A DNA stretch of 64,000 bases, from positions 31,897 to 95,896 of the forward strand of contig DHDR01000034.1 in the NCBI GenBank assembly GCA_002399445.1. Reading direction: 5' to 3'. The stretch comes from Ruminococcaceae bacterium UBA4871 (GTDB taxonomy: Bacteria > Bacillota > Clostridia > Oscillospirales > Acutalibacteraceae). Shown piece after piece: positions 16,040 to 25,146 of this stretch; position 1 is the stretch's first letter; the number at the start of each line of letters is the position of its first letter. The translations under genes and the position numbers were made by a program. The notes beneath the pieces were generated by a model, which searched no databases, had not been told where the DNA came from, and was given only the letters and a program-made list of their open reading frames with translations.

Positions 16040-17077
16040 CTATTCCGGCAGTTCCTGCTCTTCTGCACACTCCTCAGGAATACGGTATACATGATACAGT
16101 TCTTGCAGCCTGCGCCGGATTTCGTCACGTACATAGGTTGGAGAAATAACCGTTACCCGTGCACCGCACTGCAAAATCCAATCATATAGCCCCTCACTGA
16201 TACAAACCGTGACATGTGCCTTAAATGTTTCCCGCTCACATTCGAGGATTTCCAATTCAGTGCCAAACCGGTCAACTAGCACATCTAAAAAGTGATTATC
16301 ACAACGAAGCAAAAGCTGCTCCTCTCTGCCGCCAAACATCTGGAATTCATGCCGCAGATAATCTGCTGTATCGAACCTGTCCGAATAAGGTGTTATTTCA
16401 GTAAATGGTCTGGAGGTTTCTTCCAGCATTTTAACGCAGAACATACGGTCTAACCGATAATTGCTGACCGAAGGATATTTCTCATAATTTGCCGCCAGAT
16501 AATAATGGTCATTCCGCCAAAAAAGCGCATAGGGACTCAAAGAAAACATCCGGCCTTGATCCAGTTGTACAGTACCGCCGCACAGTACATGATGGTGATA
16601 ATAAAGCAGTACCTTCCGTTTTCGTGAGATTGCTTGGTGAAGCACTGTAATTGTTTCTTTGATTTCGTCATTTTGCAGTTTATGGGCAGAATCATAGTAA
16701 ACCTGCTGCTGAATCTCATTCTGTTCTTTGCTGTTAAGCATTCCTTTCAGTTTTTCTGTCAAATGCGAAGCCATCGCTTCTGTCAAAAATGGTGCCGCTT
16801 CCACAGCATCAATCAGCATACAGACTTCCGCTGTTTCCAATCTACGATGGAGAAGGTAATAGCCAGGATGAGGAGTGCGGGTAAAAATAATATCATACCC
16901 AGCCTGACGCAAAAAAGTAATATCCCTGCCCACAGCTTTTCGCTCAGATTGAATTCCCTGTTTTTCGAGAATCTCAAGCATGCGGTTCATATTCAGCGGT
17001 TTCTCCGCTGATGATTCCTTGATGAGCATCTGCAAAACAGCAAGCATCCTTGCCCTGGTAATATCCGATGAAATCAT
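16040..17077 (-). CDS. WYL-domain transcriptional regulator
   Basis: A 345-residue regulator. The N-terminal winged helix-turn-helix (about 1-80) contains RMLAVLQMLIKESS and RKAVGRDITFLRQAGYDI. A WYL domain follows in the middle, with LSPYALFWRNDHYYLAANYEK, a likely ligand- or nucleic-acid-sensing module, and the C-terminal WCX part ends the protein. It is alone on its strand. An 8-bp perfect dyad covers its own -10, so autorepression is likely. WYL regulators often control defence or DNA-repair genes, but no such genes are adjacent; the next gene upstream, divergent, is the CoA-transferase. Confidence 0.88.
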   Translation of the reverse strand: MISSDITRARMLAVLQMLIKESSAEKPLNMNRMLEILEKQGIQSERKAVGRDITFLRQAGYDIIFTRTPHPGYYLLHRRLETAEVCMLIDAVEAAPFLTEAMASHLTEKLKGMLNSKEQNEIQQQVYYDSAHKLQNDEIKETITVLHQAISRKRKVLLYYHHHVLCGGTVQLDQGRMFSLSPYALFWRNDHYYLAANYEKYPSVSNYRLDRMFCVKMLEETSRPFTEITPYSDRFDTADYLRHEFQMFGGREEQLLLRCDNHFLDVLVDRFGTELEILECERETFKAHVTVCISEGLYDWILQCGARVTVISPTYVRDEIRRRLQELYHVYRIPEECAEEQELPE

Positions 17078-17130
17078 TCTGCCACCCTCAAAAATTTCTG
17101 TCCCGCCGCAAAAATGCTCTGGTTGTCTGC

Positions 17131-17155
17131 GGTAAAATTATAGACTCATTTTACC
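17131..17155. promoter_or_regulatory. Dyad over the WYL regulator promoter, likely autoregulatory operator
   Basis: GGTAAAAT at 17131-17138 and ATTTTACC at 17148-17155, perfect arms with a 9-bp centre, overlapping the -10 and spacer of the WYL gene's promoter. Confidence 0.55.
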
Positions 17156-17166
17156 ATACTTTTCAA
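17137..17166 (-). promoter_or_regulatory. Promoter of the WYL regulator
   Basis: Minus strand TTGAAA, 18-bp spacer, TATAAT. Confidence 0.65.
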
Positions 17167-17208
17167 TGAAATTGCAGAAATTAAATGATGGAAGCGCGAA
17201 GGTCAAGA

Positions 17209-17260
17209 AAGATATCTGAAATATCTTGTCGTTCATATAAAAAAATGATATAATAATATC
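17209..17260. promoter_or_regulatory. Paired GATAT...ATATC dyads flanking the CoA-transferase -35
   Basis: AAGATAT-N5-ATATCTT at 17209-17227 touches the -35, and GATAT-N4-ATATC at 17247-17260 covers the -10. Both share GATAT...ATATC half-sites, which suggests two sites for one repressor. Confidence 0.45.
17226..17254 (+). promoter_or_regulatory. Promoter of the CoA-transferase gene
   Basis: TTGTCG, 17-bp spacer, TATAAT, about 80 bp before the start codon. Confidence 0.65.
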
Positions 17261-17334
17261 GTTGAAAGTTTCACAATCTTTATTGGATTCTCTAAAAATT
17301 ATTCGTTACTTTACAGGAAGGAAGCTATTTCATA

Positions 17335-18678
17335 ATGAATTACAAAGAAGAATATGCACAAAAACTGACAACTGCAGATAATGCCGTTAAAGTAATTAAA
17401 TCAGGAGATTGGGTGGATTACGGATGGAATGCGGGAACTGTACATGATTTGGATATTGCTTTAGCAAAACGGGCAGAGGAATTAAGCAATGTAAAAGTCC
17501 GCTGCGGTATTTTGATGGAAACTCCTGAGATTTTTAAAGTGCCAGATAGTAAGAAGCACTTTTCCATTTACTCTTGGCATTATTCCGCTGTTGAGCGCAA
17601 ACTGGGAAAGCAATGCAGTGTAACTTTAGCTCCTATGCGTTATTCCGAAGTTCCTCGTTACTATCGTGAAAACATTGAACCATTAGATGTTGCTATGCTA
17701 CAGGTTAGTCCGATGGATAAACATGGTTATTTCAACTTTGGACCGGCTGCCTCTATACAAGCAGCAGCCTGTGAACGTGCTAAACATATAATTGTAGAAG
17801 TGAATGAAAAACTCCCACGTTGCTTAGGCGGTTTTGAAAATGACATTCACATCTCTAAAGTGGATGCGATTGTTGAAATGAAAGAACCTTTTGTACGTTG
17901 CATACCACCAGCAAAGCCAGCTACTGATGTTGACAAAACTGTCGCAAAAATGATTGTACAGGAAATTCCAAATGGGGCCTGCCTGCAACTGGGTATTGGC
18001 AGTATGCCGAATACGGTAGGTTCTTTAATTGCAGAATCTGATTTAAAAGATTTAGGTGTCCATACAGAAATGTATGTGGATGCATTTGTCCGAATGGCAA
18101 AGCTTGGAAAAATTACCGGTCTTAATAAAAACATCAACAAAGGACGCCAAGTTTATGCTTTTGCTTCTGGTTCGCAAGAGCTATATGATTATCTCGATGA
18201 CAACCCCGCATGTATGACCGCTCCTGTTGATTATGTAAATGATGTTCGCACAATCGCAGCACATGATAAGATGATTTCCATTAACAATATCGTCAATATG
18301 GATTTGTATGGACAGATTAATGCGGAATCAAACGGTACCCGCCAAATTACGGGTGCCGGCGGACAATTGGATTATGTCCTCGGTGCCTACCTTTCTCACG
18401 GTGGGAAGAGCTTTATTTGCTGTTCCTCTACTTTTACGAACAAAAAGGGAGAATTACAATCCCGGATTCTTCCTGTACTGCACCCTGGCTCAATCGTAAC
18501 GGACACTCGTGCAAATGTACAGTATGTTGTAACGGAATATGGTATGGTGAACCTAAAAGGTGCTTCCAGCTGGGATCGTGCTGAAAAATTGATCAGCATT
18601 GCCCATCCAAAATTCCGTGAGCAGTTGATTCAATCTGCAGAGGAGCAGGGCATTTGGCGTCAAAGCAATAAGATTTAA
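17335..18678 (+). CDS. Butyryl-CoA:acetate / 4-hydroxybutyrate-type CoA-transferase
   Basis: A 447-residue family I CoA-transferase of the acetyl-CoA hydrolase/transferase group. The catalytic Glu is Glu245 in [25 protein letters not shown] binds CoA, and [23 protein letters not shown] is the C-terminal family signature seen in butyryl-CoA:acetate and 4-hydroxybutyryl CoA-transferases. It moves CoA from butyryl- (or longer acyl-) CoA to acetate and releases the acid. It stands convergent to the thlA-crt-hbd-bcd-etf operon, whose product would be its substrate. AGGAAGGAAG precedes the ATG at 12 bp. Sequence alone does not separate butyrate from caproate or 4-hydroxybutyrate specificity. Confidence 0.88.
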   Translation: MNYKEEYAQKLTTADNAVKVIKSGDWVDYGWNAGTVHDLDIALAKRAEELSNVKVRCGILMETPEIFKVPDSKKHFSIYSWHYSAVERKLGKQCSVTLAPMRYSEVPRYYRENIEPLDVAMLQVSPMDKHGYFNFGPAASIQAAACERAKHIIVEVNEKLPRCLGGFENDIHISKVDAIVEMKEPFVRCIPPAKPATDVDKTVAKMIVQEIPNGACLQLGIGSMPNTVGSLIAESDLKDLGVHTEMYVDAFVRMAKLGKITGLNKNINKGRQVYAFASGSQELYDYLDDNPACMTAPVDYVNDVRTIAAHDKMISINNIVNMDLYGQINAESNGTRQITGAGGQLDYVLGAYLSHGGKSFICCSSTFTNKKGELQSRILPVLHPGSIVTDTRANVQYVVTEYGMVNLKGASSWDRAEKLISIAHPKFREQLIQSAEEQGIWRQSNKI

Positions 18679-18702
18679 TTTTACATATGGATTTGTTTTT
18701 AT

Positions 18703-18752
18703 AAAAAAAGACTTCCAACGGCAGGGAACTGCATAAAGGAAGTCTTTTTTTT
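18703..18752 (+). terminator. Terminator of the CoA-transferase gene
   Basis: AAGACTTCC pairs with GGAAGTCTT, followed by eight T. The A-run on the other side makes it potentially bidirectional. Confidence 0.9.
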
Positions 18753-18783
18753 ATTTAATTTGTTGTCTATATAAAAATAGGTT

Positions 18784-18827
18784 AAAAAAAGCCCCGACAG
18801 CAAATCAATGATCTGCTTGCCGAGACC
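18784..18827 (-). terminator. Terminator of the thlA-etfA operon
   Basis: On the minus strand a long stem (CTCGGCAAGCA with TTGCTGTCGGGG) is followed by seven T, about 20 bp past the etfA stop. Confidence 0.8.
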
Positions 18828-18846
18828 TTTAAAGGAAAACACGGAA

Positions 18847-19866
18847 TTAGACAGCTTCCTTTTCAGCAATCGCCTCTTTTAGTTTCGCTGTCAATTCAGG
18901 AACAATTGTCAATGCATCGCCGATAATACCATAATCAGCGACTTCAAAGATAGGCGCATACTGATCTTTATTAATGGCGATGATAAGGTCAGATTCCTCC
19001 ATACCTGCCAAATGCTGAATTGCACCAGAAATACCACAAGCAATATACAGGCTTGGACGTACTGTTTTACCAGTCTGACCAACCTGAATATCCTTTTCTA
19101 CCCAACCAGCATCAACACAGGCACGGGACGAAGCGACTTCACCGCCCAAAACATCCGCCAGTTCACGCAGCATCTTAAAGTTTTCAGGCTTTCCCATGCC
19201 GCGGCCACCAGCGACCAAAATCTTGGCATCCTGAATATCAATCTTGTTCGATACTTTTTTAATAATCTTCACAACATCAACATTCTTATGTTCTGCACCG
19301 ATTTTAAGATCAACAACTTCCACCGGTGCTTTGAAACCTGCCTGCGGTTTTGCTTTCTCCATTACGCCTGGACGAACAGTCGCCATCTGCGGCCGATGCT
19401 CCGGGCAAAGAATGGTCGCCATAATATTGCCGCCAAATGCCGGACGTGTCATGCGCAAATCCTTTGTTTCAGCGTCTACCTCCAGTTTTGTACAATCAGC
19501 AGTCAGACCTGTTCCCACACGTGCCGCAACCCGAGGAGCTAAATCGCGGCCAATTGCAGTTGCACCATACAGTACAACAGCTGGCTTGTACTTTCTGATA
19601 ATAGAATCCATACAATAAGCGTAAGGCTCTGTTGTATAAGGCTCCAATGCTGGATCATCTACAACTAAAATTTTATCTGCGCCCCACTTGGATAACTCGT
19701 CATACAAACCTGAAACCTTACTGCCCAACAATACAGCAGTAACTTCCGTACCCATGTTATTTGCCAGTTCCTTTGCCTTCCCAAGAAGTTCAAAAGAAAC
19801 ATTGTCAATTTTGCTCTCTACTTGCTGTACGAAAACGTACACACCTTTATAGTCTTCAAAACTCAT
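18847..19866 (-). CDS. etfA: Electron transfer flavoprotein, alpha subunit
   Basis: A 339-residue EtfA. Residues 1 to about 200 form the alpha/beta N-terminal domain (VYVFVQQVE...), and the C-terminal FAD-binding domain holds AGGRGMGKPENF, GQTGKTVRPSLYIACGISGAIQH and INKDQYAPIFEVADYGIIGD. With EtfB and Bcd it should form the butyryl-CoA dehydrogenase/Etf complex, known in clostridia to bifurcate electrons from NADH to crotonyl-CoA and ferredoxin. It is the last gene of the operon. An in-frame GTG lies 9 bp upstream, but the ATG at 19866 is better spaced from GAGGCGGGGTGA. Confidence 0.96.
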   Translation of the reverse strand: MSFEDYKGVYVFVQQVESKIDNVSFELLGKAKELANNMGTEVTAVLLGSKVSGLYDELSKWGADKILVVDDPALEPYTTEPYAYCMDSIIRKYKPAVVLYGATAIGRDLAPRVAARVGTGLTADCTKLEVDAETKDLRMTRPAFGGNIMATILCPEHRPQMATVRPGVMEKAKPQAGFKAPVEVVDLKIGAEHKNVDVVKIIKKVSNKIDIQDAKILVAGGRGMGKPENFKMLRELADVLGGEVASSRACVDAGWVEKDIQVGQTGKTVRPSLYIACGISGAIQHLAGMEESDLIIAINKDQYAPIFEVADYGIIGDALTIVPELTAKLKEAIAEKEAV

Positions 19867-19885
19867 TTTGCTCACCCCGCCTCAA

Positions 19886-20671
19886 CTAAATTATAAATTT
19901 CTCTTTCAAACGATCAACAATGTACTCCGCTGCGCTTTCAGCGTCACTAGGAGTAACGACTGTGCCGCTTCCCTTTAGTTGTTTGGGGAAAGACTTAGCA
20001 ACACGGGTTGGTGAACCTTTCAGGCCAATTTCAGTATCTTGAACGTCAAGATCCTTGCGGGTAAGCGTTTTAACTTCACGCTCACGATATGCATCAAAAA
20101 TTCCGCCAGGAGTCATATAGCGAGGCTTATTCATGGCCCCCAATGCCGTAATAAGGCAAGGCATTTTTGCTTTCACAATATGATAGCGGTCTTCATACTG
20201 ACGCTTTACAGTAACAGTGTCCCCTTCAACCTGAATGTCCTCTGCATAGCTGACATTCGGGATGCCTAGATGCTCTGCGATTTCCGGACCAACCTGAGCA
20301 GTGTCGCCATCAATTGCCTGACGGCCTGTGATAATCAGGTCATATGGAATCTTTTTCAGAGCAGCAGCAATGGTTGTGGAAGTTGCCAATGTGTCGGCAC
20401 CGCCAAAAGCACGGTCGGTAACCAAATAAGCTTCATCTGCACCCATTGCCATTGCTTCACGGAGCACTGTGTCCGCCTGCGGCGGGCCCATGGAAACGAC
20501 AGTTACACGTGCACCCAAGTTATCTTTCAGCTCAAGTGCAGCCTCCAAGCCTGCTTTATCATCAGGATTCATGATACTTGGTACACCCTCACGAATCAGT
20601 GTACCTGTTTTTGGATCAAGTTTTACTTCATTTGTATTAGGAACTTGCTTAACGCAAACGACAATATTCAA
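19886..20671 (-). CDS. etfB: Electron transfer flavoprotein, beta subunit
   Basis: A 261-residue EtfB. It starts MNIVVCVKQVPNTNEVKLD and contains VTVVSMGPPQADTVLREAMAMGADEAYLVTD and TGRQAIDGDTAQVGPEIAEHL, the nucleotide-binding core. In bifurcating Etfs this subunit carries a FAD next to the NADH site; the D-G-D-T-A-Q-V-G stretch is intact. It is 24 bp downstream of bcd and 19 bp upstream of etfA. ATG follows AAGGAGGGAATTTCTTTGA. Confidence 0.96.
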   Translation of the reverse strand: MNIVVCVKQVPNTNEVKLDPKTGTLIREGVPSIMNPDDKAGLEAALELKDNLGARVTVVSMGPPQADTVLREAMAMGADEAYLVTDRAFGGADTLATSTTIAAALKKIPYDLIITGRQAIDGDTAQVGPEIAEHLGIPNVSYAEDIQVEGDTVTVKRQYEDRYHIVKAKMPCLITALGAMNKPRYMTPGGIFDAYREREVKTLTRKDLDVQDTEIGLKGSPTRVAKSFPKQLKGSGTVVTPSDAESAAEYIVDRLKEKFII

Positions 20672-20695
20672 AGAAATTCCCTCCTTAGCTTCGTC

Positions 20696-21835
20696 TTATT
20701 TTAAGGCGTATTTGGAAATAACCATTCTCTGCACTTCGCTGGTGCCTTCATAGATTTCAGTGATCTTGGCATCACGCATCATACGCTCAATCGGATACTC
20801 TCTTGTGTAGCCATATCCGCCAAAGAGCTGTAGGCAGCGAGTGGTAACATCCATTGCATTAGAGGCACAAAACAACTTTGCCATTGCCGCTTCTTCAGAA
20901 TAACGTTTTTTCGTATCCTCAGCCATCGCTGCACGATACAGCAAAAGCTGAGCCGCCTTCGTACTTGTAACCATATCAGCTAACTGGAACTGCGTGTTTT
21001 GGAACTTTGCCAGAGGACGACCAAATTGTTTTCTTTCCTTAACATACTTGATCGTTTCGTCAAGAGCACCTTCTGCAATGCCCAATGCCTGTGCAGCGAT
21101 ACCAATACGGCCGTTGTCAAGTGTAGCCATTGCAATATTAAAGCCCTTGCCCTCTTTACCAAGCAAGTTTTCTTTGGGGACAATACAGTTTTCGAAAATC
21201 AGTTCACACGTTGCGGAACCGTGGATACCCATTTTCTTCTCTTTTTTGCCCACAGAAAAGCCAGGAAATGACTTTTCAACGATAAAAGCGGAAATGCCAT
21301 GATTGCCTTTGCTCTTATCTGTCATAGCAAAGACAACATAAGTATCTGCATAACCGGCATTTGTAATAAAGATCTTACTGCCATTGAGAACATAATGATC
21401 GCCCTCAAGCACAGCCTTTGTTTGTTGACCGGAAGCATCGGTACCTGCACCAGGCTCTGTCAGAGCAAAAGCACCCAGATATTCGCCTGAACAAAGCTTT
21501 GGCAGATATTTTGCCTTTTGCTCCGCGGTACCATAGTTTACGATCGGCCACGTACCCAGCGAAGTGTGTGCAGAAAGCATGGTGCCTGTCGCAGCGCAAG
21601 CCTTGCTGATTTCTTCTACACACATTTCATATGTAAGGGTATCGCAGCCAGCTCCACCATATTCCTTGGAATAGGGAATACCCATGAATTTGTACTTACG
21701 GAATAGTTTCAGAGCCTCTTCTGGAAAGCGCTCCTCTTCATCAATTTCCGCAGCCAACGGTTTAATTTCATTTTCCGCAACCTCTCTAAAGAGGGTGCGA
21801 GCCATCTCCTGTTCCTTACTCAATATAAAGTCCAT
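20696..21835 (-). CDS. bcd: Butyryl-CoA (short-chain acyl-CoA) dehydrogenase
   Basis: A 379-residue flavoprotein that reduces crotonyl-CoA to butyryl-CoA with electrons from EtfAB. FALTEPGAGTDASGQQ and KIFITNAGYADTYVVFAMT form the FAD/substrate region, and the C-terminal IYEGTSEVQRMVIS holds the catalytic Glu. The length equals classical clostridial Bcd. The start is taken as ATG at 21835, after GGAGGAACAAACGAGT; a TTG at 21853 overlaps this site and is unlikely. It lies between hbd and etfB in the operon. The same enzyme may accept C6 substrates in chain-elongating strains. Confidence 0.95.
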   Translation of the reverse strand: MDFILSKEQEMARTLFREVAENEIKPLAAEIDEEERFPEEALKLFRKYKFMGIPYSKEYGGAGCDTLTYEMCVEEISKACAATGTMLSAHTSLGTWPIVNYGTAEQKAKYLPKLCSGEYLGAFALTEPGAGTDASGQQTKAVLEGDHYVLNGSKIFITNAGYADTYVVFAMTDKSKGNHGISAFIVEKSFPGFSVGKKEKKMGIHGSATCELIFENCIVPKENLLGKEGKGFNIAMATLDNGRIGIAAQALGIAEGALDETIKYVKERKQFGRPLAKFQNTQFQLADMVTSTKAAQLLLYRAAMAEDTKKRYSEEAAMAKLFCASNAMDVTTRCLQLFGGYGYTREYPIERMMRDAKITEIYEGTSEVQRMVISKYALK

Positions 21836-21875
21836 ACTCGTTTGTTCCTCCAAATCTTATCGTTATGGATGGAAA

Positions 21876-22715
21876 TTATTTGGAATAGTCAAAGAAACCT
21901 TTACCGGATTTTCTGCCCAGCAGACCGCCGCGGACCATCTTACGAAGCAGCGGAGCCGCACGATATTTGGAATCTCCGGTCTCGTTATAAAGCACATCCA
22001 TAACATCCAGAACAATATCGTTACCGATCAGGTCAGACAAAGCCAGAGGTCCCATTGGATGGTTAGCACCAAGCTTCATAGCCGTATCAATGTCTTCAGC
22101 AGTTGCCGTTCCTTCAGACAAAACAACAATGCCTTCATTAATCATTGGAATCAGAATGCGGTTCACAACAAAGCCGGGAGCTTCTTTGACCTGTACTGGA
22201 GTCTTACCAATTTCTGTAGAAATTTTCTTGACCTTTTCAACAATTGCAGACGGTGTATTAATACCAGCAATTACTTCCACCAACTTCATTACAGGAGCTG
22301 GATTAAAGAAATGCATACCAATAACTGGATGTTTGATTCCGTGAGCAATCTCTGTAATGGACAGAGAAGAAGTGTTCGATGCAAAGATGCACTCCGGTTT
22401 GCAAAGTTCATCCAATTGCTTGAAAATTCCCTGCTTAATATCCATTTTCTCCAGAGCAGCTTCAACAATCAAATCACAATCGGCTGCAATTTCATTTGTG
22501 CCGGTTGTAATCTTTGCCAAAATTGCATCTTCACGTGCCTGATCCATTTTGCCTTTTTTGACCAAGCGGTCCAAGCTCTTCTGGATCTTTCCTTTTCCGC
22601 CTGCAGCCCATTCCGGTTTGACATCGCAAAGACGTACTTCACAACCGTCAGTTTGAGCAAAGGCCTGTGCAATTCCAGAACCCATCGTTCCGGCACCAAT
22701 AATGCCCACTAACAT
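21876..22715 (-). CDS. hbd: 3-hydroxybutyryl-CoA dehydrogenase
   Basis: A 279-residue NAD(P)H-dependent enzyme reducing acetoacetyl-CoA to (S)-3-hydroxybutyryl-CoA. The dinucleotide fold is [17 protein letters not shown]. The catalytic His is in [16 protein letters not shown], with Ser/Asn in [29 protein letters not shown] starts the C-terminal dimer domain, and the chain ends [22 protein letters not shown] is typical of clostridial Hbd; the cofactor preference is not decided here. ATG follows TAGGAGGCTATTTTA. Third gene of the operon. Confidence 0.96.
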   Translation of the reverse strand: MLVGIIGAGTMGSGIAQAFAQTDGCEVRLCDVKPEWAAGGKGKIQKSLDRLVKKGKMDQAREDAILAKITTGTNEIAADCDLIVEAALEKMDIKQGIFKQLDELCKPECIFASNTSSLSITEIAHGIKHPVIGMHFFNPAPVMKLVEVIAGINTPSAIVEKVKKISTEIGKTPVQVKEAPGFVVNRILIPMINEGIVVLSEGTATAEDIDTAMKLGANHPMGPLALSDLIGNDIVLDVMDVLYNETGDSKYRAAPLLRKMVRGGLLGRKSGKGFFDYSK

Positions 22716-22769
22716 TAAAATAGCCTCCTACAAATTGAATTTAGAATTTTAGAATTTCAATATGTTGAT

Positions 22770-23546
22770 TTATTTATTGACAAACGGACCGTGTTTCCGC
22801 TTCTCGCAAAAAGCACTCATAGCATTCTTTTGATCCTGCGTTCCGAAGCAAGCTGCAAACAGCTCCGGCTCCAGTGCAATTGCAGAATCAATATCCATTT
22901 GCAGACCCATATTAATAGCCTTTTTGCATTGGCGAACTGCAATTGGCGCATTGCCAGCAATCCGCTCGGCCAGTTTCATGGCTTCACCCATCAACTGCTC
23001 AATTGGATAAACTGCATTCACAAGGCCAACACGAAGTGCTTCGTCTGCCTTAATATTATGGCAGGCATAAATCATTTCCTTGGCTTTGCCAACACCAACT
23101 GTACGTGCAAGACGCTGTGTACCACCGAAGCCCGGGGTAATGCCCAAGCCCGCTTCCGGCTGACCAAAGACAGCATTTTCAGAAGCAAGGCGAATATCAC
23201 AGCTCAGTGAAAGTTCACAGCCGCCGCCAAGTGCATAACCATTGACTGCTGCAATAACAGGCATTGGAAGCTTTTCAATTCTGCGGAAAACAGCATTGCC
23301 ATGCGCACCAAATGCCCGACCTTCATCAGGAGTCATTGTGCTCATTGCACCAATATCAGCACCTGCGACGAACGCCTTCTTGCCAGCACCAGTAATGATA
23401 AGGCAGCGAGTCTTTTCCGCATCAATTCCGTCAATAGCAGACGCAAGGTCCGCCAGGACTTCATCATTCAAAGCATTGAGAGACTTTTCACGATCAATCG
23501 TAAGAATACCGACAAAGTCTTTCTGCTCATATTTGACAAAGCTCAT
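22770..23546 (-). CDS. crt: 3-hydroxybutyryl-CoA dehydratase (crotonase)
   Basis: A 258-residue enoyl-CoA hydratase that dehydrates 3-hydroxybutyryl-CoA to crotonyl-CoA. Oxyanion-hole segments are AFVAGADIGAM and GYALGGGCELSLSCDIRLA. GQPEAGLGITPGFGGTQRL carries one of the two catalytic glutamates. The length matches clostridial Crt. Position between thlA and hbd fits the pathway order. An alternative role in fatty acid oxidation is possible, but the whole set points to fermentation. Confidence 0.95.
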   Translation of the reverse strand: MSFVKYEQKDFVGILTIDREKSLNALNDEVLADLASAIDGIDAEKTRCLIITGAGKKAFVAGADIGAMSTMTPDEGRAFGAHGNAVFRRIEKLPMPVIAAVNGYALGGGCELSLSCDIRLASENAVFGQPEAGLGITPGFGGTQRLARTVGVGKAKEMIYACHNIKADEALRVGLVNAVYPIEQLMGEAMKLAERIAGNAPIAVRQCKKAINMGLQMDIDSAIALEPELFAACFGTQDQKNAMSAFCEKRKHGPFVNK

Positions 23547-23579
23547 TCTTAATCAGCCTTCTTTCCTGAATTCTGAGAA

Positions 23580-24764
23580 TCACTCGTAGCGTTTTACAAT
23601 CGTTGCAACACCCATGCCGCCGCCAACACAAAGAGTGGCAAGACCATATTTGCTCTTTCTCTTCTGCATCTCATACAAAAGAGTCGTAAGAATACGGGCA
23701 CCAGAACAGCCAACCGGATGACCCAGTGCAATAGCACCGCCGTTAACATTAACTTTATCCATATCGAAGTTCAGTTCACGGCAGACTTCAATGGACTGTG
23801 CAGCAAATGCCTCATTTGCCTCGACTAGGTCCATATCTTTGACAGACATTCCGGACTTTGCCATAACTTTTTTAGTTGCCGCAATCGGGCCAAGACCCAT
23901 GTATGCCGGATCAACACCTGCAGAAGAGCCTGCAATCCAAGTAGCCATTGGTTTGACTCCAAGTTCTTTTGCTTTCTCTTCACTCATCACAACAATAGCA
24001 GAAGCACCATCATTAATACCAGATGCATTGGCAGCGGTTACTGTACCATTTTCTTTAAATGCCGGACGCAGTTTAGAAATGCTTTCAGCTGTAACACCTT
24101 TACGAGGACCCTCATCGGTATCAAACACAACAGTTTCTTTCTTCTTCTTGATCTCCATCGGAACAATTTCATCCTTAAACTTACCTTCAGCAAGTGCTTT
24201 CTCACACTTCTGCTGGCTGTTGGCAGAAAACTCATCCTGCATCTGACGGGTAATGCCGTACTTTTCAGCAACATTCTCTGCTGTAATGCCCATGTGATAG
24301 TGATGGAATGCATCTGTCAATGCATCATTAACCATTGTATCTATCAATTCGCCGTTACGCATACGATAACCAAAGCGGGCCTTACTTAATGCATAAGCAC
24401 CCATAGACATATTTTCCATGCCGCCTGCAACAATTATGTCTGCTTCTCCTGCTTCAATGAGATCTGCAGCAATGTTTATACACTTTAGGCCAGAACCGCA
24501 CAGATTGTTCACGGTTGTAGCTGGCACACTCACCGGAAGCCCTGCATGAATTGCAGCTTGGCGGGCGACATTCTGTCCCTGGGCTGCCTGCAAAACACAA
24601 CCCATGAAGACTTCATCCACCTGATCAGGCTGAACGTTTGCACGCTTCAGCGCCTCTTTAATGACAACTGTACCTAAATCCGCTACAGGAGTTGTAGAAA
24701 GTGCACCGCCCATTTTACCGACAGCTGTACGGCAAGCACCTGCCAGTACAATTTTTTTAGCCAT
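23580..24764 (-). CDS. thlA: Acetyl-CoA acetyltransferase (thiolase)
   Basis: A 394-residue thiolase that condenses two acetyl-CoA to acetoacetyl-CoA, the entry step. The acyl-accepting Cys89 is in NNLCGSGLK, the catalytic His in GGAIALGHPVGCSGARI and the second Cys in CVGGGMG. Length and motifs match clostridial ThlA. It is the first gene of thlA-crt-hbd-bcd-etfB-etfA, preceded by two predicted promoters and a Rex-like operator, so it is likely redox controlled. GGAGGAAAATTAA stands before the ATG. Classical operons start with crt; here thlA leads and hbd is third. Confidence 0.97.
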   Translation of the reverse strand: MAKKIVLAGACRTAVGKMGGALSTTPVADLGTVVIKEALKRANVQPDQVDEVFMGCVLQAAQGQNVARQAAIHAGLPVSVPATTVNNLCGSGLKCINIAADLIEAGEADIIVAGGMENMSMGAYALSKARFGYRMRNGELIDTMVNDALTDAFHHYHMGITAENVAEKYGITRQMQDEFSANSQQKCEKALAEGKFKDEIVPMEIKKKKETVVFDTDEGPRKGVTAESISKLRPAFKENGTVTAANASGINDGASAIVVMSEEKAKELGVKPMATWIAGSSAGVDPAYMGLGPIAATKKVMAKSGMSVKDMDLVEANEAFAAQSIEVCRELNFDMDKVNVNGGAIALGHPVGCSGARILTTLLYEMQKRKSKYGLATLCVGGGMGVATIVKRYE

Positions 24765-24856
24765 TTAATTTTCCTCCATTCAATTAATATGTTGTTGGAC
24801 ATCACTGAATTTTCGACGCAACCGGGCACGAAAAAGCAGCTCATATTCACAAGTTA

Positions 24857-24885
24857 AATATATCACAACTCTAGCGTGTTTGCAA
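24857..24885 (-). promoter_or_regulatory. Proximal thlA promoter
   Basis: Minus strand TTGCAA, 17-bp spacer, TATATT, about 90 bp before the start. Confidence 0.65.
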
Positions 24886-24890
24886 GGATT

Positions 24891-24908
24891 TTGTTAAATT
24901 TTTAGCAA
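24891..24908. promoter_or_regulatory. Rex-like operator before thlA
   Basis: TTGTTAAATTTTTAGCAA fits TTGTTAA-N4-TTAACAA, the operator of the NADH-sensing repressor Rex, with one mismatch. It lies 5 bp upstream of the proximal -35 and downstream of the distal promoter, so Rex could block both. Confidence 0.65.
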
Positions 24909-24970
24909 TGTCTATAAAGACAATTTTACTTTCTGCTTTCTCATTGTCTGTGTCCAGTCACGGCCATTTT

Positions 24971-25000
24971 ATTATAACATATTTTCAGCAAATTTGACAA
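24971..25000 (-). promoter_or_regulatory. Distal thlA promoter
   Basis: Minus strand TTGTCA, 18-bp spacer, TATAAT. The Rex-like site falls within its transcribed region. Confidence 0.5.
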
Positions 25001-25083
25001 TACTTTTGAAAAAATAATAAAATCTTAGTTTAATTATGTTTGAAACAGGTTAATTTTAAAATTTGCTGCTTTACTTTTAAATA

Positions 25084-25113
25084 CAAAAAAAGCCGTCGAA
25101 ATATCGGCGGCCC
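25084..25113 (-). terminator. Terminator of gltX-glnS
   Basis: Minus strand GCCG(C)CGA pairs with TCG(A)CGGC, followed by a T-run. Confidence 0.8.
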
Positions 25114-25146
25114 AATGGAAAAACTCCACATGATAAATGGCATATC

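Larger units (their letters stand above)
24765..25146. other. Regulatory region of the thlA operon and glnS terminator
   Basis: About 380 bp, AT-rich. From left to right it has the thlA ribosome binding site, a proximal promoter (24857-24885), a Rex-like site (24891-24908), a distal promoter (24971-25000) and the glnS terminator (25084-25113). No gene is seen in it. Confidence 0.6.
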
